A stretch of 13,911 nucleotides of DNA from Actinomycetota bacterium (GCA_003140115.1 PLIQ01000407.1:1-13911); one strand, 5' to 3'. Positions 1 through 7,550 are shown, counted from the stretch's first letter. Numbers and translations: made by a program. The notes: a model not told the origin generated them from the sequence alone.

Positions 1-1898
1 CGGAAGTAGAACTCGAACTTCAGCAGGTCGCGCAGCCAGGCGATCTCGGCCCAGAACGCCCCCACCGGGTCGGTGCTGTCGTCCCTGGCCCGCAGCACGG
101 CCAGCTCGCACAGCGCGGTATCGAGCAGGAAGTGGACCGCCGAGTTCCGGTAGAACGTGGCGGCGAGCTGGTGTTCCGGGCCGATCAGCCAGACCGGCTC
201 GCGCCCCTCCGTCACGGCCGTGACCAGGCCGCCCTGGACCAGCGCGTCCAGCGTGGCCCGCACCGGCTCCGCCGCGGACAGCGCCTGGGCGCTCGCCGTC
301 CGCGGCACCGAACGGCTGTCGAGGTACCACAGCGCGTCGGTCAGCGCCAGCCGGATCTCCTCGAAGCTCAGGGCGGTCCCGCGGGTGGCCAGCAGGATCG
401 TGGTGATGATCGCCGTCGCCGTGACCGGCATGTCCTGGTTGATCCGCCAGGCCACCTCGAACGCCGTCTTCTGCAGGGCCAGCCGCCGGGCCGCCGGATC
501 GGTGGCGGTCTCGCCGTCCCGAGGCCCGAGGAACGAGCTCAGCGAGACCGGCTCGCCGAAGCGGACGTAGAGCTTGCCGTAGTGGTGGGCGCCCTGCGCC
601 TTGACGAAACGGTACAGCCAGCCGAAACCCTCCGGCTTCTTCTGCCCGCCGCGGGCGTAGCGGGCGTACTCGGTGATCTCGTGCAGCTGGTCGAAGGTGA
701 TGGCGACCGGCAGCAGCAAGATGTCTTCGACGCGCCCTTGCAGGTAGGCGTCGGCGGCGTAGGACAGCAGGCCGAGCCGGGGCGGGAGCATCTTCCCGGT
801 CCGCGAACGGGTCCCCTCGATCGACCAGCTGAGGTTGAACCGCTTCTCCAAGATGTAGCCCACGTACTCGCGCAGCACGTACCGGTACAGCGGGTTGTCG
901 CCCGCGGAGCGGCGGATGAAGATCACCCCCGCGCGCCGCAGCACCGCCCCCATCGGCCCGAACGACAGCCCGAGGTCAGCGAACACGTGCGCGTGCGGCA
1001 GCCCCTGCTCCTGCATGGCCGCGGTCAGCACCAGGTTGTCCAGGTACGACCGGTGCGACCAGAGCAAGATGCCCGGGTGGCGCTGCAGTGCCGCGCGCAG
1101 CCGCTCGACCTGGGCTTGGTCGTAGTCGATCTGCGGGTCGAAGCCGCGCTGGAAGATCATCCGGCCGACGGTGGGCACCACGTCGATGAGCCGGCGGCTC
1201 CAGCCCGCGGCGAGCTCGTCGAGGATCTCGCCCGCCTGCTCCAGCGACGGCGGGTCATCGCCCGGGCCGTGCCGCACCTCCCGCAGTCCGGCGCGGAACC
1301 GGCGCGAGGCCAGGATCTCCTCCTTGACCAGGCTGGGCGTCTTGTACCGCGGTCCGCGCAGCCGGTACTCGGCCCGGTCGAGCGCGAGCGTAGCCCGCCG
1401 CGCCACGTAAGCCCCGAAATCATCCGGGTCGTCCCCCCGCAGGCCCGCGGAATCGCCCGGGTCGTCGCCGACCGAGGCCTCGGTCCAGCTGCGCCGCAGC
1501 GAGCCGATCGTGGCCGGCTCGCCGACCACCACCTTGGCCCGGCCGGGCTGGCGGGCCAGGATCCGCCGCTGCTGGCGTTCGCCGGGGCGGTACGGGTCGC
1601 GGCCCGGCACCAGGTCGGCCAGCCGGGCCGCACGCCGGCCCGCGTGCTCCTCGGGCAGCCAGGCCACCCGCACCGGCACCAACGTGGTGTCATCGCCGCG
1701 CCCGGTGACCTCGGCCGGCAGCTCCGCGTCCAGGTCGCCCGGCGGTCCGAGGCTGACCAGGGGCGCCGCCGCCCCGCCGGCCGCGGCGATACGCTCCCGG
1801 ATCAGCCGCGCCTCGGTCGGCGTACTGGCCTGCATCAGCGGCACGGCTCCGCCGCGCAGCAGGCCGGCCAGGCCGGCCAGGTCGGGCTGCTCGCTCAT
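1..1898 (-). CDS. plsB: Glycerol-3-phosphate 1-O-acyltransferase, PlsB type (3' end cut by window edge)
   Basis: Membrane-associated acyltransferase expected to acylate sn-glycerol-3-phosphate at position 1 to give lysophosphatidate, the first step of phospholipid and triacylglycerol synthesis. My reverse-strand translation is open for 632 codons from ATG 1896-1898 to the left edge. All four family blocks are present: I, HRSYLD at residues 282-287 (catalytic His282 and Asp287); II, GVIFIRR at 324-330; III, EGTRSRTGK at 361-369; IV, LLPVAITFD near 395-403. An N-terminal region of about 270 residues before block I is typical of PlsB and not of short PlsC proteins. Mycobacterial PlsB2 is near 790 residues, so roughly 150 C-terminal residues are probably missing here (family knowledge). 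The start is supported by a GGGAGGG ribosome site and by the 4-bp ATGA overlap with the PlsC gene. It is the last visible gene of the lipid operon. The family call is firm; the acyl donor (acyl-CoA or acyl-ACP) cannot be read from sequence. Confidence 0.93.
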   Translation of the reverse strand, partial: MSEQPDLAGLAGLLRGGAVPLMQASTPTEARLIRERIAAAGGAAAPLVSLGPPGDLDAELPAEVTGRGDDTTLVPVRVAWLPEEHAGRRAARLADLVPGRDPYRPGERQQRRILARQPGRAKVVVGEPATIGSLRRSWTEASVGDDPGDSAGLRGDDPDDFGAYVARRATLALDRAEYRLRGPRYKTPSLVKEEILASRRFRAGLREVRHGPGDDPPSLEQAGEILDELAAGWSRRLIDVVPTVGRMIFQRGFDPQIDYDQAQVERLRAALQRHPGILLWSHRSYLDNLVLTAAMQEQGLPHAHVFADLGLSFGPMGAVLRRAGVIFIRRSAGDNPLYRYVLREYVGYILEKRFNLSWSIEGTRSRTGKMLPPRLGLLSYAADAYLQGRVEDILLLPVAITFDQLHEITEYARYARGGQKKPEGFGWLYRFVKAQGAHHYGKLYVRFGEPVSLSSFLGPRDGETATDPAARRLALQKTAFEVAWRINQDMPVTATAIITTILLATRGTALSFEEIRLALTDALWYLDSRSVPRTASAQALSAAEPVRATLDALVQGGLVTAVTEGREPVWLIGPEHQLAATFYRNSAVHFLLDTALCELAVLRARDDSTDPVGAFWAEIAWLRDLLKFEFYF

Positions 1899-3397
1899 GA
1901 CGCCCTCCCGTCGCGGCCGTCCAGCGTGGTCGGCCAGTCGGCCAGCAGCTCCAGGTAGTCCCCCCGGACCTGCTCGATCTTCTCCGCGAGGTTGGCCGCG
2001 GTCCAGTCCGCCACGCTGATCGGGGGCAGCACGGCGATGTCGACCGTGCCCGGATGCAGCGTGGTGGCGTTGCGGCCCGCCACCGAGTCGGAGTTCCTGA
2101 TCACGATCGGGACCACCGGCAGGCCGGTCGCGATGGCCATCCGGAACGCTCCCTTCTTGAACGGACCCACGCCGGCGCCCTCCAGCCGGGAGCCCTCCGG
2201 GGCAATCAGGATCGACAGGCCCTTGCGGGCCGCCTCCTCGACCGGCTTGAGCGCGGCCACGGCCGCCTCGGTGTCGCCCCGGTCGATGAACGCGGCGTCC
2301 ATCAGCTTGCCCAGCGTGCCGAACAGCGGGTTGCTGGCCAGCTCCTTCTTGGCCACGCCGGTCCAGTTGTCCTTGACCAGCGCGGCGACCATGAACACGT
2401 CGAAGTTGTTGCGGTGGTTGAACAGGAAGACGGCCGGCCGCTGCGCGGTCAGGTTCTCCGCCCCGAGCACGTTCAGTTTCACCCCGCTCAGCGCGAGCAC
2501 GGTCTCCGGCCAGAACCTGGTCAAGAAGTTGACCCCGGCGCGCCGGTTCCGGGTCAGCACCCCGACGCCCAGCGCGCCGGCCGCCACCGGCCCCAGCGAG
2601 CCGAGCGCGGCCAGGTTCCGGACCCGGCCCAGCGGCCCGCCGCTGCCGCGGCTGCGGAGGCGCAGAATGGGCCAGCCGCGGCGTTCGGCCACCCGGGTCA
2701 GGGCCGGCCCGGGGTTGACCGGGCACGGGTGCCCGACCAGGTACATGAGGGCGAGGTCCTCGTCGCCGTCGGCGTAGAAGTAGCTCGACCCCAGGTCGAT
2801 GTCGCGCTCGGCGGCGAACTTCTGCACGCTGGTGGCCTTGGTCGGGCCCCAGATGACCGGCTGCTCGATGGCGCCGGTCACGATGCCGTGCTCGTCGACC
2901 ACGAACCGGTTGCACACGACGTAGTCGATGCCGAGGTAACGGGCCACCGGTTCGGCCTGCATGCTCAGCGCGGACGAGCTGAGCACCACGGTGTGCCCGC
3001 GGCGCTGGTGGGCGCGGACCAGGTCGCGCATCTCCGGGTAGATCTGGTCGGCCACGTGCTGGGCGAAGATCCGCTCGCCCATCTCCTCGACGTCCTCGGC
3101 CAGCCGGCCGCGGGCCGTGCTGGCCCCGCCCTCGATCAGCGCGTCGACTTCCCGCCGCCCGAGCTTGTACTCCACCGCGAGCTGGGTCATGCGCAGGAAG
3201 TCGGCCGGGCCCACTTCCCGCCGGAGCAGCCGGTCCCTGGTATGCGCCGCGGCCGTGAACCCGGCCACCAGCGTCCCGTCGAGGTCGAAGAACGCGCCGA
3301 TCCCCGGGCCTTCCGGGCTGGCGTCGACCTCGGCTACCGACCCGGGCAGGCGCAGGTGCCGGCCGGGGCCGTCGCCGTCCGGCGAGGCGGCGGTCAT
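1895..3397 (-). CDS. plsC: Bifunctional HAD-IB phosphatase / 1-acylglycerol-3-phosphate acyltransferase (PlsC fusion)
   Basis: A 500-residue fusion. The N-terminal half is a HAD subfamily IB hydrolase: motif I DLDGT at residues 38-42 (nucleophile Asp38, acid/base Asp40), a Ser-rich motif II near 138-143, motif III Lys187 in GPTKATS, and motif IV YADGDEDLALM at 208-218. All catalytic groups are present, so it should be active. The C-terminal half is a PlsC acyltransferase: NHRNNFD at 327-333 (His328, Asp333), FIDRG at 370-374 and PEGSR at 400-404. PlsC makes phosphatidate from lysophosphatidate at the membrane; the HAD substrate is unknown. The ATG at 3395-3397 overlaps the upstream stop as ATGA, and the gene's own TGA overlaps the plsB ATG, so it is translationally coupled on both sides. 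In-frame codons extend further upstream to 3532 but lie inside the WS/DGAT gene, and the protein there is not conserved-looking. The same fusion is annotated in M. tuberculosis as Rv2483c (from memory). Confidence 0.92.
   Translation of the reverse strand: MTAASPDGDGPGRHLRLPGSVAEVDASPEGPGIGAFFDLDGTLVAGFTAAAHTRDRLLRREVGPADFLRMTQLAVEYKLGRREVDALIEGGASTARGRLAEDVEEMGERIFAQHVADQIYPEMRDLVRAHQRRGHTVVLSSSALSMQAEPVARYLGIDYVVCNRFVVDEHGIVTGAIEQPVIWGPTKATSVQKFAAERDIDLGSSYFYADGDEDLALMYLVGHPCPVNPGPALTRVAERRGWPILRLRSRGSGGPLGRVRNLAALGSLGPVAAGALGVGVLTRNRRAGVNFLTRFWPETVLALSGVKLNVLGAENLTAQRPAVFLFNHRNNFDVFMVAALVKDNWTGVAKKELASNPLFGTLGKLMDAAFIDRGDTEAAVAALKPVEEAARKGLSILIAPEGSRLEGAGVGPFKKGAFRMAIATGLPVVPIVIRNSDSVAGRNATTLHPGTVDIAVLPPISVADWTAANLAEKIEQVRGDYLELLADWPTTLDGRDGRAS
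1903..1909 (-). promoter_or_regulatory. Ribosome binding site of plsB
   Basis: On the minus strand GGGAGGG lies 4 bases before the ATG at 1896-1898, inside the last codons of the upstream plsC gene. It fixes the plsB start and suggests that ribosomes both re-initiate at the ATGA overlap and bind afresh. Confidence 0.6.
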
Positions 3398-4827
3398 GAG
3401 GTCCGCCGCCGAGCCGGGCGCGGCCGTGGCCGGCCCAGGTCGATCACCTCGTCGAAACCGAGCTGGAGGCATTTCTCGAGCAGGTCGGTCGCGGTGAACG
3501 AGGCGGTGTCGTAGCGGAAGGTCACCGTGCACGTGCCCGCCCGGGAGATCAGCACGGCCATCATGGCCACCCGGGGCAGCGGCCCCATCCCGTACTGCCG
3601 CTCCACCCTGGCCCCGGCCAGGAACGTCTCCTGCCAGTACCCGGGCACGTTGCTGGCCTGGATGTCCGGCGGGGTGAGCCGCGCGGTGACCGTCTCCAGC
3701 GCCGCGTCCGGCAGCAGGCTCAGCACCGGCGCGATCCGGTCCAGGACGTCCAGGGCCGGTTCGGCGCGGCGGGCGATGACCTGCTCGCGGACCAGCCGGA
3801 TCCGCTCGGCGGGATCGGGTTCGCCGACCGGCGCGGCGATGGTGATGCCGGTGATCCGGTTGCCCGCGGCGGGGTCGTCGGCGGTCCGCAGGCTGACCGG
3901 CAGGGCCAGCGGCAGCTCGTCCACCGGCACGCCCAGCGCCTCGTGATAGCGGCCCAGACCGCCGCTCAGCGCGGCCAGGTACGCGTCGTTGACCGAACCG
4001 CCCGCCGCCTTGGCCGCCGCGCGCAGGTCAGCGAGCGGCACCTCGAGCACGTGGGTGCGGCTGATCAGGCTGCGCCGGCGCAGCAGCGGCGACGGCGCGG
4101 TCGGCGGCGGCCCCAGCACCCGCCGCGCCGAGCTCGCGAAGCCGACCGCCTCCGCCACCGTGGGACCCGGCTGGCTGATCAGGCGGCCGACGGTACCCGC
4201 CGTGCGCCCCAGCAGCTTCCACCCGGACGTCAGGGTCGTTTCTGGCAGCCGGCGCAGGCTCTCGCGCATCAGGTCGGTGCCGGTCACGTCGCGGGGGATG
4301 GGCACCGGCGGCATGGGCCGCGGGGCGGGGTCCCGCTCGGTGTCGTAGACCTGCTCGAACAGGGCGATCCCGCCGAGCCCGTCGGTGATCGCGTGGCTGA
4401 ACTTGCTCAGTAGCGCCGACCGGCCGCCCTCCAGGCCCTCCACGTACACCGCCTCCCACAGCGGCCGGGAGGTGTCCAGCGGGGACTGCAGCGTGACCTC
4501 GGCCAGGTCGAGCAGCTGGCGCAGCGTGCCCGGTGCGGGCAGCGCGATCCGGCGCAGGTGGTAGTCCAGGTCGAAGTCGGGATCGACGACCCACTGCGGC
4601 GGCGTGGTCGGGAGCGGCGGGACCACGACCTTCTGCCGCATCCTGATCACCACCCGGCTGGCCCGGTCCATCGCCTCGCGCAGCCGGCCCCAGTCGGCCG
4701 CTTGGTCCAGGATCTCCACGCCGAGGAACGCGGACCGGGTGGCCGGGTGCGCCTCACCCCGGTGCATCAGGTAATCCACCGGGCTGAGCTCGTCGGGCGG
4801 ACCGGGTGGCGGTAGCGGATGGGTCAC
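3394..4827 (-). CDS. Wax ester synthase/diacylglycerol O-acyltransferase (WS/DGAT family)
   Basis: Predicted to esterify diacylglycerol (or a fatty alcohol) with acyl-CoA, giving storage triacylglycerol or wax ester. It has 477 residues with the GTG start, the usual family length. Family landmarks, numbered from that GTG: an N-terminal LSPVDYLM, PLDTSRPLW at 116-124, the active-site block SHAITDG at 144-150 (catalytic His145, Asp149), SVND near 278-281, and SNVPG near 392-396. The active-site block is normally HHxxxDG; here the first His is Ser, but the second, catalytic His is kept. Start choice: GTG at 4825-4827 is preferred because a GATAAT -10 element lies exactly six bases upstream. An in-frame TTG at 4852-4854 would add nine residues but has no ribosome site and would lie upstream of that promoter. 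It is the first gene of the lipid operon, with an ATGA overlap into plsC. From memory, its position matches Rv2484c beside plsC and plsB2 in M. tuberculosis. Confidence 0.9.
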   Translation of the reverse strand: MTHPLPPPGPPDELSPVDYLMHRGEAHPATRSAFLGVEILDQAADWGRLREAMDRASRVVIRMRQKVVVPPLPTTPPQWVVDPDFDLDYHLRRIALPAPGTLRQLLDLAEVTLQSPLDTSRPLWEAVYVEGLEGGRSALLSKFSHAITDGLGGIALFEQVYDTERDPAPRPMPPVPIPRDVTGTDLMRESLRRLPETTLTSGWKLLGRTAGTVGRLISQPGPTVAEAVGFASSARRVLGPPPTAPSPLLRRRSLISRTHVLEVPLADLRAAAKAAGGSVNDAYLAALSGGLGRYHEALGVPVDELPLALPVSLRTADDPAAGNRITGITIAAPVGEPDPAERIRLVREQVIARRAEPALDVLDRIAPVLSLLPDAALETVTARLTPPDIQASNVPGYWQETFLAGARVERQYGMGPLPRVAMMAVLISRAGTCTVTFRYDTASFTATDLLEKCLQLGFDEVIDLGRPRPRPARRRTS

Positions 4828-4833
4828 TTGGTC

Positions 4834-4839
4834 ATTATC
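4834..4839 (-). promoter_or_regulatory. Predicted leaderless -10 promoter element of the lipid operon
   Basis: The minus strand reads GATAAT, then six bases (GACCAA), then the GTG start of the WS/DGAT gene. A TATAAT-like hexamer ending seven bases before a start codon is the classic actinobacterial leaderless arrangement, with transcription starting at the G of GTG. No clear -35 box is seen 17 bases upstream, which is common for such promoters. This local AT-richness stands out in a GC-rich window. Its activity is inferred, not shown. Confidence 0.55.
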
Positions 4840-4902
4840 GTCTTGAGCATCCAAATCAGGGAATGAGGCAGCCTCTCGTGATGCAGCAGCAGCGGCGCGG
4901 CC

Positions 4903-4909
4903 GGGTGAT
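4903..4909 (+). promoter_or_regulatory. Ribosome binding site of the PPOX gene
   Basis: GGGTGAT at 4903-4909 includes GGTGAT, which matches the 3' part of the GGAGGTGAT anti-16S complement. It ends four bases before ATG 4914-4916. This decides between that ATG and the in-frame starts at 4806, 4863 and 4881, none of which has a well-spaced site. Confidence 0.5.
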
Positions 4910-4913
4910 CGCG

Positions 4914-5360
4914 ATGAACGGCGAGGAGCTGACCTCGTTCCTGGGCGAACAGCACACCTGCCGTCTGGCCACGACCGGACCGGACGGCCCGCACGTCGCG
5001 CCCGTCTGGTTCGTCTGGGACGGACAGGCCCTGTGGGTCTACTCCCTGACCCGCAGCCAGCGCTGGGCCAACGTGACCCGCGACCCCCGGGTCGCCGTGG
5101 TCGTCGACGACGGCCACCACTACCACGAGCTGCGCGGCGCCGAGATCGAGGGCCAGGCCACCGTCGTCGGCCCCGTCCCCCGCACCGGCGAGCAGGACCC
5201 GCCCGCCCCCGAGCTAGCCGAGCCCGAGCTCCTGATGGCCGCCAAGTACTTCGGCGCCGCCGCCATGACCCACGACGCCCGTCACGCCTGGCTGCGCATC
5301 ACCCCCCGCAAACTAGTGACCTGGGACTTCCGCAAGCTAGCCAACCTGGAGATGAGATGA
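4914..5360 (+). CDS. Pyridoxamine 5'-phosphate oxidase-like (flavin split-barrel) family protein
   Basis: A small 148-residue cytosolic protein of the PPOX split-barrel superfamily, which binds FMN, F420 or haem and often reduces or oxidises small substrates. Recognisable stretches are the N-terminal helix with LTSFLGEQHTCRLAT, the strand pair PHVAPVWFVWDGQALWVYS (residues 27-44), SQRWANVTRDPRVAVVVDD (48-66), and the RGAEIEGQATVVG strand (74-86). The pattern SLTRSQRWANVTRDPRV is typical of actinobacterial PPOX proteins in which Arg and Trp residues line the cofactor phosphate site. The cofactor cannot be assigned. Start chosen at ATG 4914 because of a GGTGAT ribosome site and because family members begin just before the EELxxFL helix. 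Its TGA overlaps the ATG of the crotonase gene, so the two are co-translated. It is divergent from the lipid operon and shares the 86-bp region between them. A longer form from 4863 or 4881 is possible but less likely. Confidence 0.82.
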   Translation: MNGEELTSFLGEQHTCRLATTGPDGPHVAPVWFVWDGQALWVYSLTRSQRWANVTRDPRVAVVVDDGHHYHELRGAEIEGQATVVGPVPRTGEQDPPAPELAEPELLMAAKYFGAAAMTHDARHAWLRITPRKLVTWDFRKLANLEMR

Positions 5361-6121
5361 GCGACGAGGTACTGGTCGAGCGGCACGGCGCGGTGCAGGT
5401 CATCACCATCAACCGACCGCAGGCCCGCAACGCCCTGAACGGTGCGGTGGCGGTCGGCATCCGCGACGCGGTCGACGAACTGGACGCCACCGCCGACCTG
5501 CGGGCCGGGGTGCTCACCGGCGCGGGCGGCACGTTCTCCGCGGGCATGGACCTCAAAGCGTTCCTGGCCGGGGAGCTACCCTCCTTCCCCGGCCGCGGCC
5601 TGTGCGGCATCACCCAGACCCCGCCGCGCAAGCCGCTGGTGGGCGCGGCCGAAGGCTGGGCCCTGGCCGGGGGCTTCGAGCTCCTGCTGGCCTGCGACCT
5701 GGTGGTGGCGGGCGCGTCGGCCCGGTTCGGCGTGCCCGAGGTCAAGCGCGGGCTGCTCGCCGGGGCGGGCGGGGCGATGCTGCTGGCCCAGCGGATCCCC
5801 CGCGCCGTGGCCCTGGAGATGCTGCTCACCGGCGACCCGGTCGACGCGGCCCGCGCCGCCGAGATCGGGCTGGTCAACCACGTGGTCGACGACGGCCAGG
5901 CCCGCGACACAGCGATCGAATTGGCCGAACGGATCGCCGCTAACAGCCCCCTGGCCTTGATCGCCACCAAACAGATCGCCGCCGGCGGCGGCGACTGGCC
6001 CGCCGAGCAGCGCTGGGATCAGATGGCCGCCCTCATGGCCCCCGTCTTCGCCTCCGAGGACGCCAAGGAGGGCGCCCGCGCCTTCGCCGAGAAGCGCCCT
6101 CCCGTATGGCAGGGCCGCTAG
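5357..6121 (+). CDS. Enoyl-CoA hydratase/isomerase (crotonase family, EchA-like)
   Basis: A 254-residue crotonase-fold enzyme, normal length, acting on acyl-CoA thioesters, most simply hydrating trans-2-enoyl-CoA in fatty-acid beta-oxidation. The CoA/oxyanion-hole segment GGTFSAGMDLKAF is at residues 57-69 and the second oxyanion segment EGWALAGGFELLLACDL at 99-115. Both hydratase glutamates are present: Glu108 (in GGFEL) and Glu128 (in GVPEVKRG), equivalent to Glu144 and Glu164 of rat mitochondrial hydratase. It is therefore more likely a true hydratase than an isomerase or dehalogenase relative. ATG 5357-5359 overlaps the PPOX stop as ATGA, and GGAG at 5348-5351 gives a ribosome site five bases upstream. 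From memory, M. tuberculosis echA14 (Rv2486) sits divergently near plsB2/plsC/tgs, so this may be its counterpart. Its TAG interlocks with the TAG of the opposing gene. Confidence 0.92.
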   Translation: MSDEVLVERHGAVQVITINRPQARNALNGAVAVGIRDAVDELDATADLRAGVLTGAGGTFSAGMDLKAFLAGELPSFPGRGLCGITQTPPRKPLVGAAEGWALAGGFELLLACDLVVAGASARFGVPEVKRGLLAGAGGAMLLAQRIPRAVALEMLLTGDPVDAARAAEIGLVNHVVDDGQARDTAIELAERIAANSPLALIATKQIAAGGGDWPAEQRWDQMAALMAPVFASEDAKEGARAFAEKRPPVWQGR

Positions 6122-7545
6122 CCCGCCGCCGCCGCGGCGGCGTCGGGGTCGGGGTCGAAGTAGCCCGGCATCCAAGGCAGCACCTCGGCCCGGAAGTTGC
6201 CTTCGCACTCCAGCTGGCACAGCACCCCGATGCCCGCCGTGGACATCCGGTGGATGAGCACGTAGGACGGCGGCAGGTTGAGCTGGCGCGCGATGTTGCT
6301 GGTGCGCATGTCGGTGACGCGCGCCGCCTCGCCGCGCAGCCACTCGCGGTTGAACTTGAACGAGTCCACCCGGGACGGCTCGGCCAGCGGCGCCAGGAAC
6401 GCGTACAGCGCGTCCAGGTCGACGTGGATCCCGGGCCGCAGGAACGCGTTGTCGCGCAGCTCCTGCTCGACCGCGGCGATATTCACCCGGTCGGAATCGG
6501 AGTGCATGATCCGCAGCAGGCGGCCGAAGAACGGCGGCAGCCCGTCCGGCAGGTGGTCGACCGCGCCGAAGTCCAGCACGCCCAGCCGGCCGTCGTCCAG
6601 CAGCCGGAAGTTGCCCGGATGCGGGTCCGCGTGCAGCAGCCCGGCCCGCGCCGGACCGGAGAACAGGAACCGGGTGAGCAGCAGGCCGGCCCGGTCGCGA
6701 TCCTCCCTGCTGCCGTCGCTGATGACCCGGGACAGCGGGGTGCCGTCCATCCACTCGGTGACCAGCACCTGGGAGGTGGCCAGGACGACCTCCGGCACGT
6801 AGATGTCGGGGTCGTCGGCGTACGCGGCCGCGAAGGCCCGCTGTGACGTGGCCTCCAGGCAGTAGTCGAGTTCCTCGGCCACCCGGTCCCGCAGCTCGTC
6901 AAGCAGCGGCTTGACCTCCAGCCCCGGCATCAGCAGCCCGAACAGCCGCCCGGCCCGGCTGAGCTGGTTGAAGTCGCTGATCAGCGCGCGTCCGGCGCCC
7001 GGATACTGGATCTTCACCGCCACCCGCTGGCCGTCCTGCCAGACCGCCTGGTGCACCTGCCCGATGGACGCCGCGGCGGCCGGCACGTCCGAGAAGGAAA
7101 CAAACGACGACCGCCAGTCCTCGCCCAGCTCCTTGGCCAGGACCTGGTGCACGGTCCGGGCGGGCAGCGGGGGAGCGGACTCCTGCAGCCGGGTCAGCGT
7201 GGCCCGGTACGGCCCGGCGATCTCCGGCGGCAGCGCGGCCTCGAAGATCGACAGCGCCTGGCCCAGCTTCATGGCGCCGCCCTTGAGCTCGCCCAGGACC
7301 CGGAAGATCTGGTCCGCGGTGCGCCGCTGGATTTCCTCGGCCACCAGTTCGGCCGGCCGTCCGCCGATCCGCTTCCCGACGCCCAGCGCCGTCCGGCCCG
7401 CCAGGCCGATCGGCAGTCCGGCCAGCTTGGCGGCCCGGGTCACCGGACTGCGGGGCACATCGTTCACATGGACATTGTCCCGCACGCCGCGCAGCGCATA
7501 GAACCGTCGTCCGCCGGGGACCGTCTGCTCAGACATCTCGTTCAT
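6118..7545 (-). CDS. ABC1/UbiB (AarF) family atypical kinase/ATPase
   Basis: A 475-residue member of the ABC1/ADCK/UbiB protein-kinase-like family, whose studied members (UbiB, COQ8) support isoprenoid-quinone synthesis or lipid handling at membranes. The diagnostic features are all present: KxGQ at residues 93-96 (KLGQ), the Ala-rich loop AAAAS at 156-160 in place of a Gly-rich loop, the VAVKIQ lysine Lys178, the conserved EELDY near 224-228, the catalytic loop HADPHPGN at 305-312, and DFG at 325-327. No hydrophobic C-terminal membrane anchor is visible; the tail is a short Asp/Pro/Ala stretch. ATG 7543-7545 is chosen because AGGAGG lies five bases upstream; an in-frame TTG at 7561-7563 would fall upstream of that site. 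It lies 21 bp after the ThiF-like gene and is probably co-transcribed with it. From memory, mycobacterial Rv3197 has the same neighbour (Rv3196) and lies by whiB7. The client molecule is unknown. Confidence 0.93.
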   Translation of the reverse strand: MNEMSEQTVPGGRRFYALRGVRDNVHVNDVPRSPVTRAAKLAGLPIGLAGRTALGVGKRIGGRPAELVAEEIQRRTADQIFRVLGELKGGAMKLGQALSIFEAALPPEIAGPYRATLTRLQESAPPLPARTVHQVLAKELGEDWRSSFVSFSDVPAAAASIGQVHQAVWQDGQRVAVKIQYPGAGRALISDFNQLSRAGRLFGLLMPGLEVKPLLDELRDRVAEELDYCLEATSQRAFAAAYADDPDIYVPEVVLATSQVLVTEWMDGTPLSRVISDGSREDRDRAGLLLTRFLFSGPARAGLLHADPHPGNFRLLDDGRLGVLDFGAVDHLPDGLPPFFGRLLRIMHSDSDRVNIAAVEQELRDNAFLRPGIHVDLDALYAFLAPLAEPSRVDSFKFNREWLRGEAARVTDMRTSNIARQLNLPPSYVLIHRMSTAGIGVLCQLECEGNFRAEVLPWMPGYFDPDPDAAAAAAG

Positions 7546-7550
7546 GACAA

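Noticed and set aside
132..1958. 608-codon plus-strand open frame opposite plsB
   Set aside because: It is antisense to a gene with all four acyltransferase motifs. The peptide is Arg/Gln/Pro/Gly-rich low complexity with no family resemblance, the usual shadow frame in very GC-rich DNA.
2054..3514. 486-codon plus-strand open frame opposite plsC
   Set aside because: Shadow of the HAD/PlsC gene; the composition is His/Arg/Val/Gln-rich without recognisable motifs.
4852..4854. TTG as the start of the WS/DGAT gene
   Set aside because: It lies upstream of the GATAAT box placed exactly for a leaderless GTG start at 4827, has no ribosome site, and the added residues are not family-like. It is kept only as an alternative.
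5576..6754. 392-codon minus-strand open frame crossing the crotonase/ABC1 junction
   Set aside because: It overlaps two convincing genes in other frames; the composition is Gly/Ala/Arg-rich shadow sequence.
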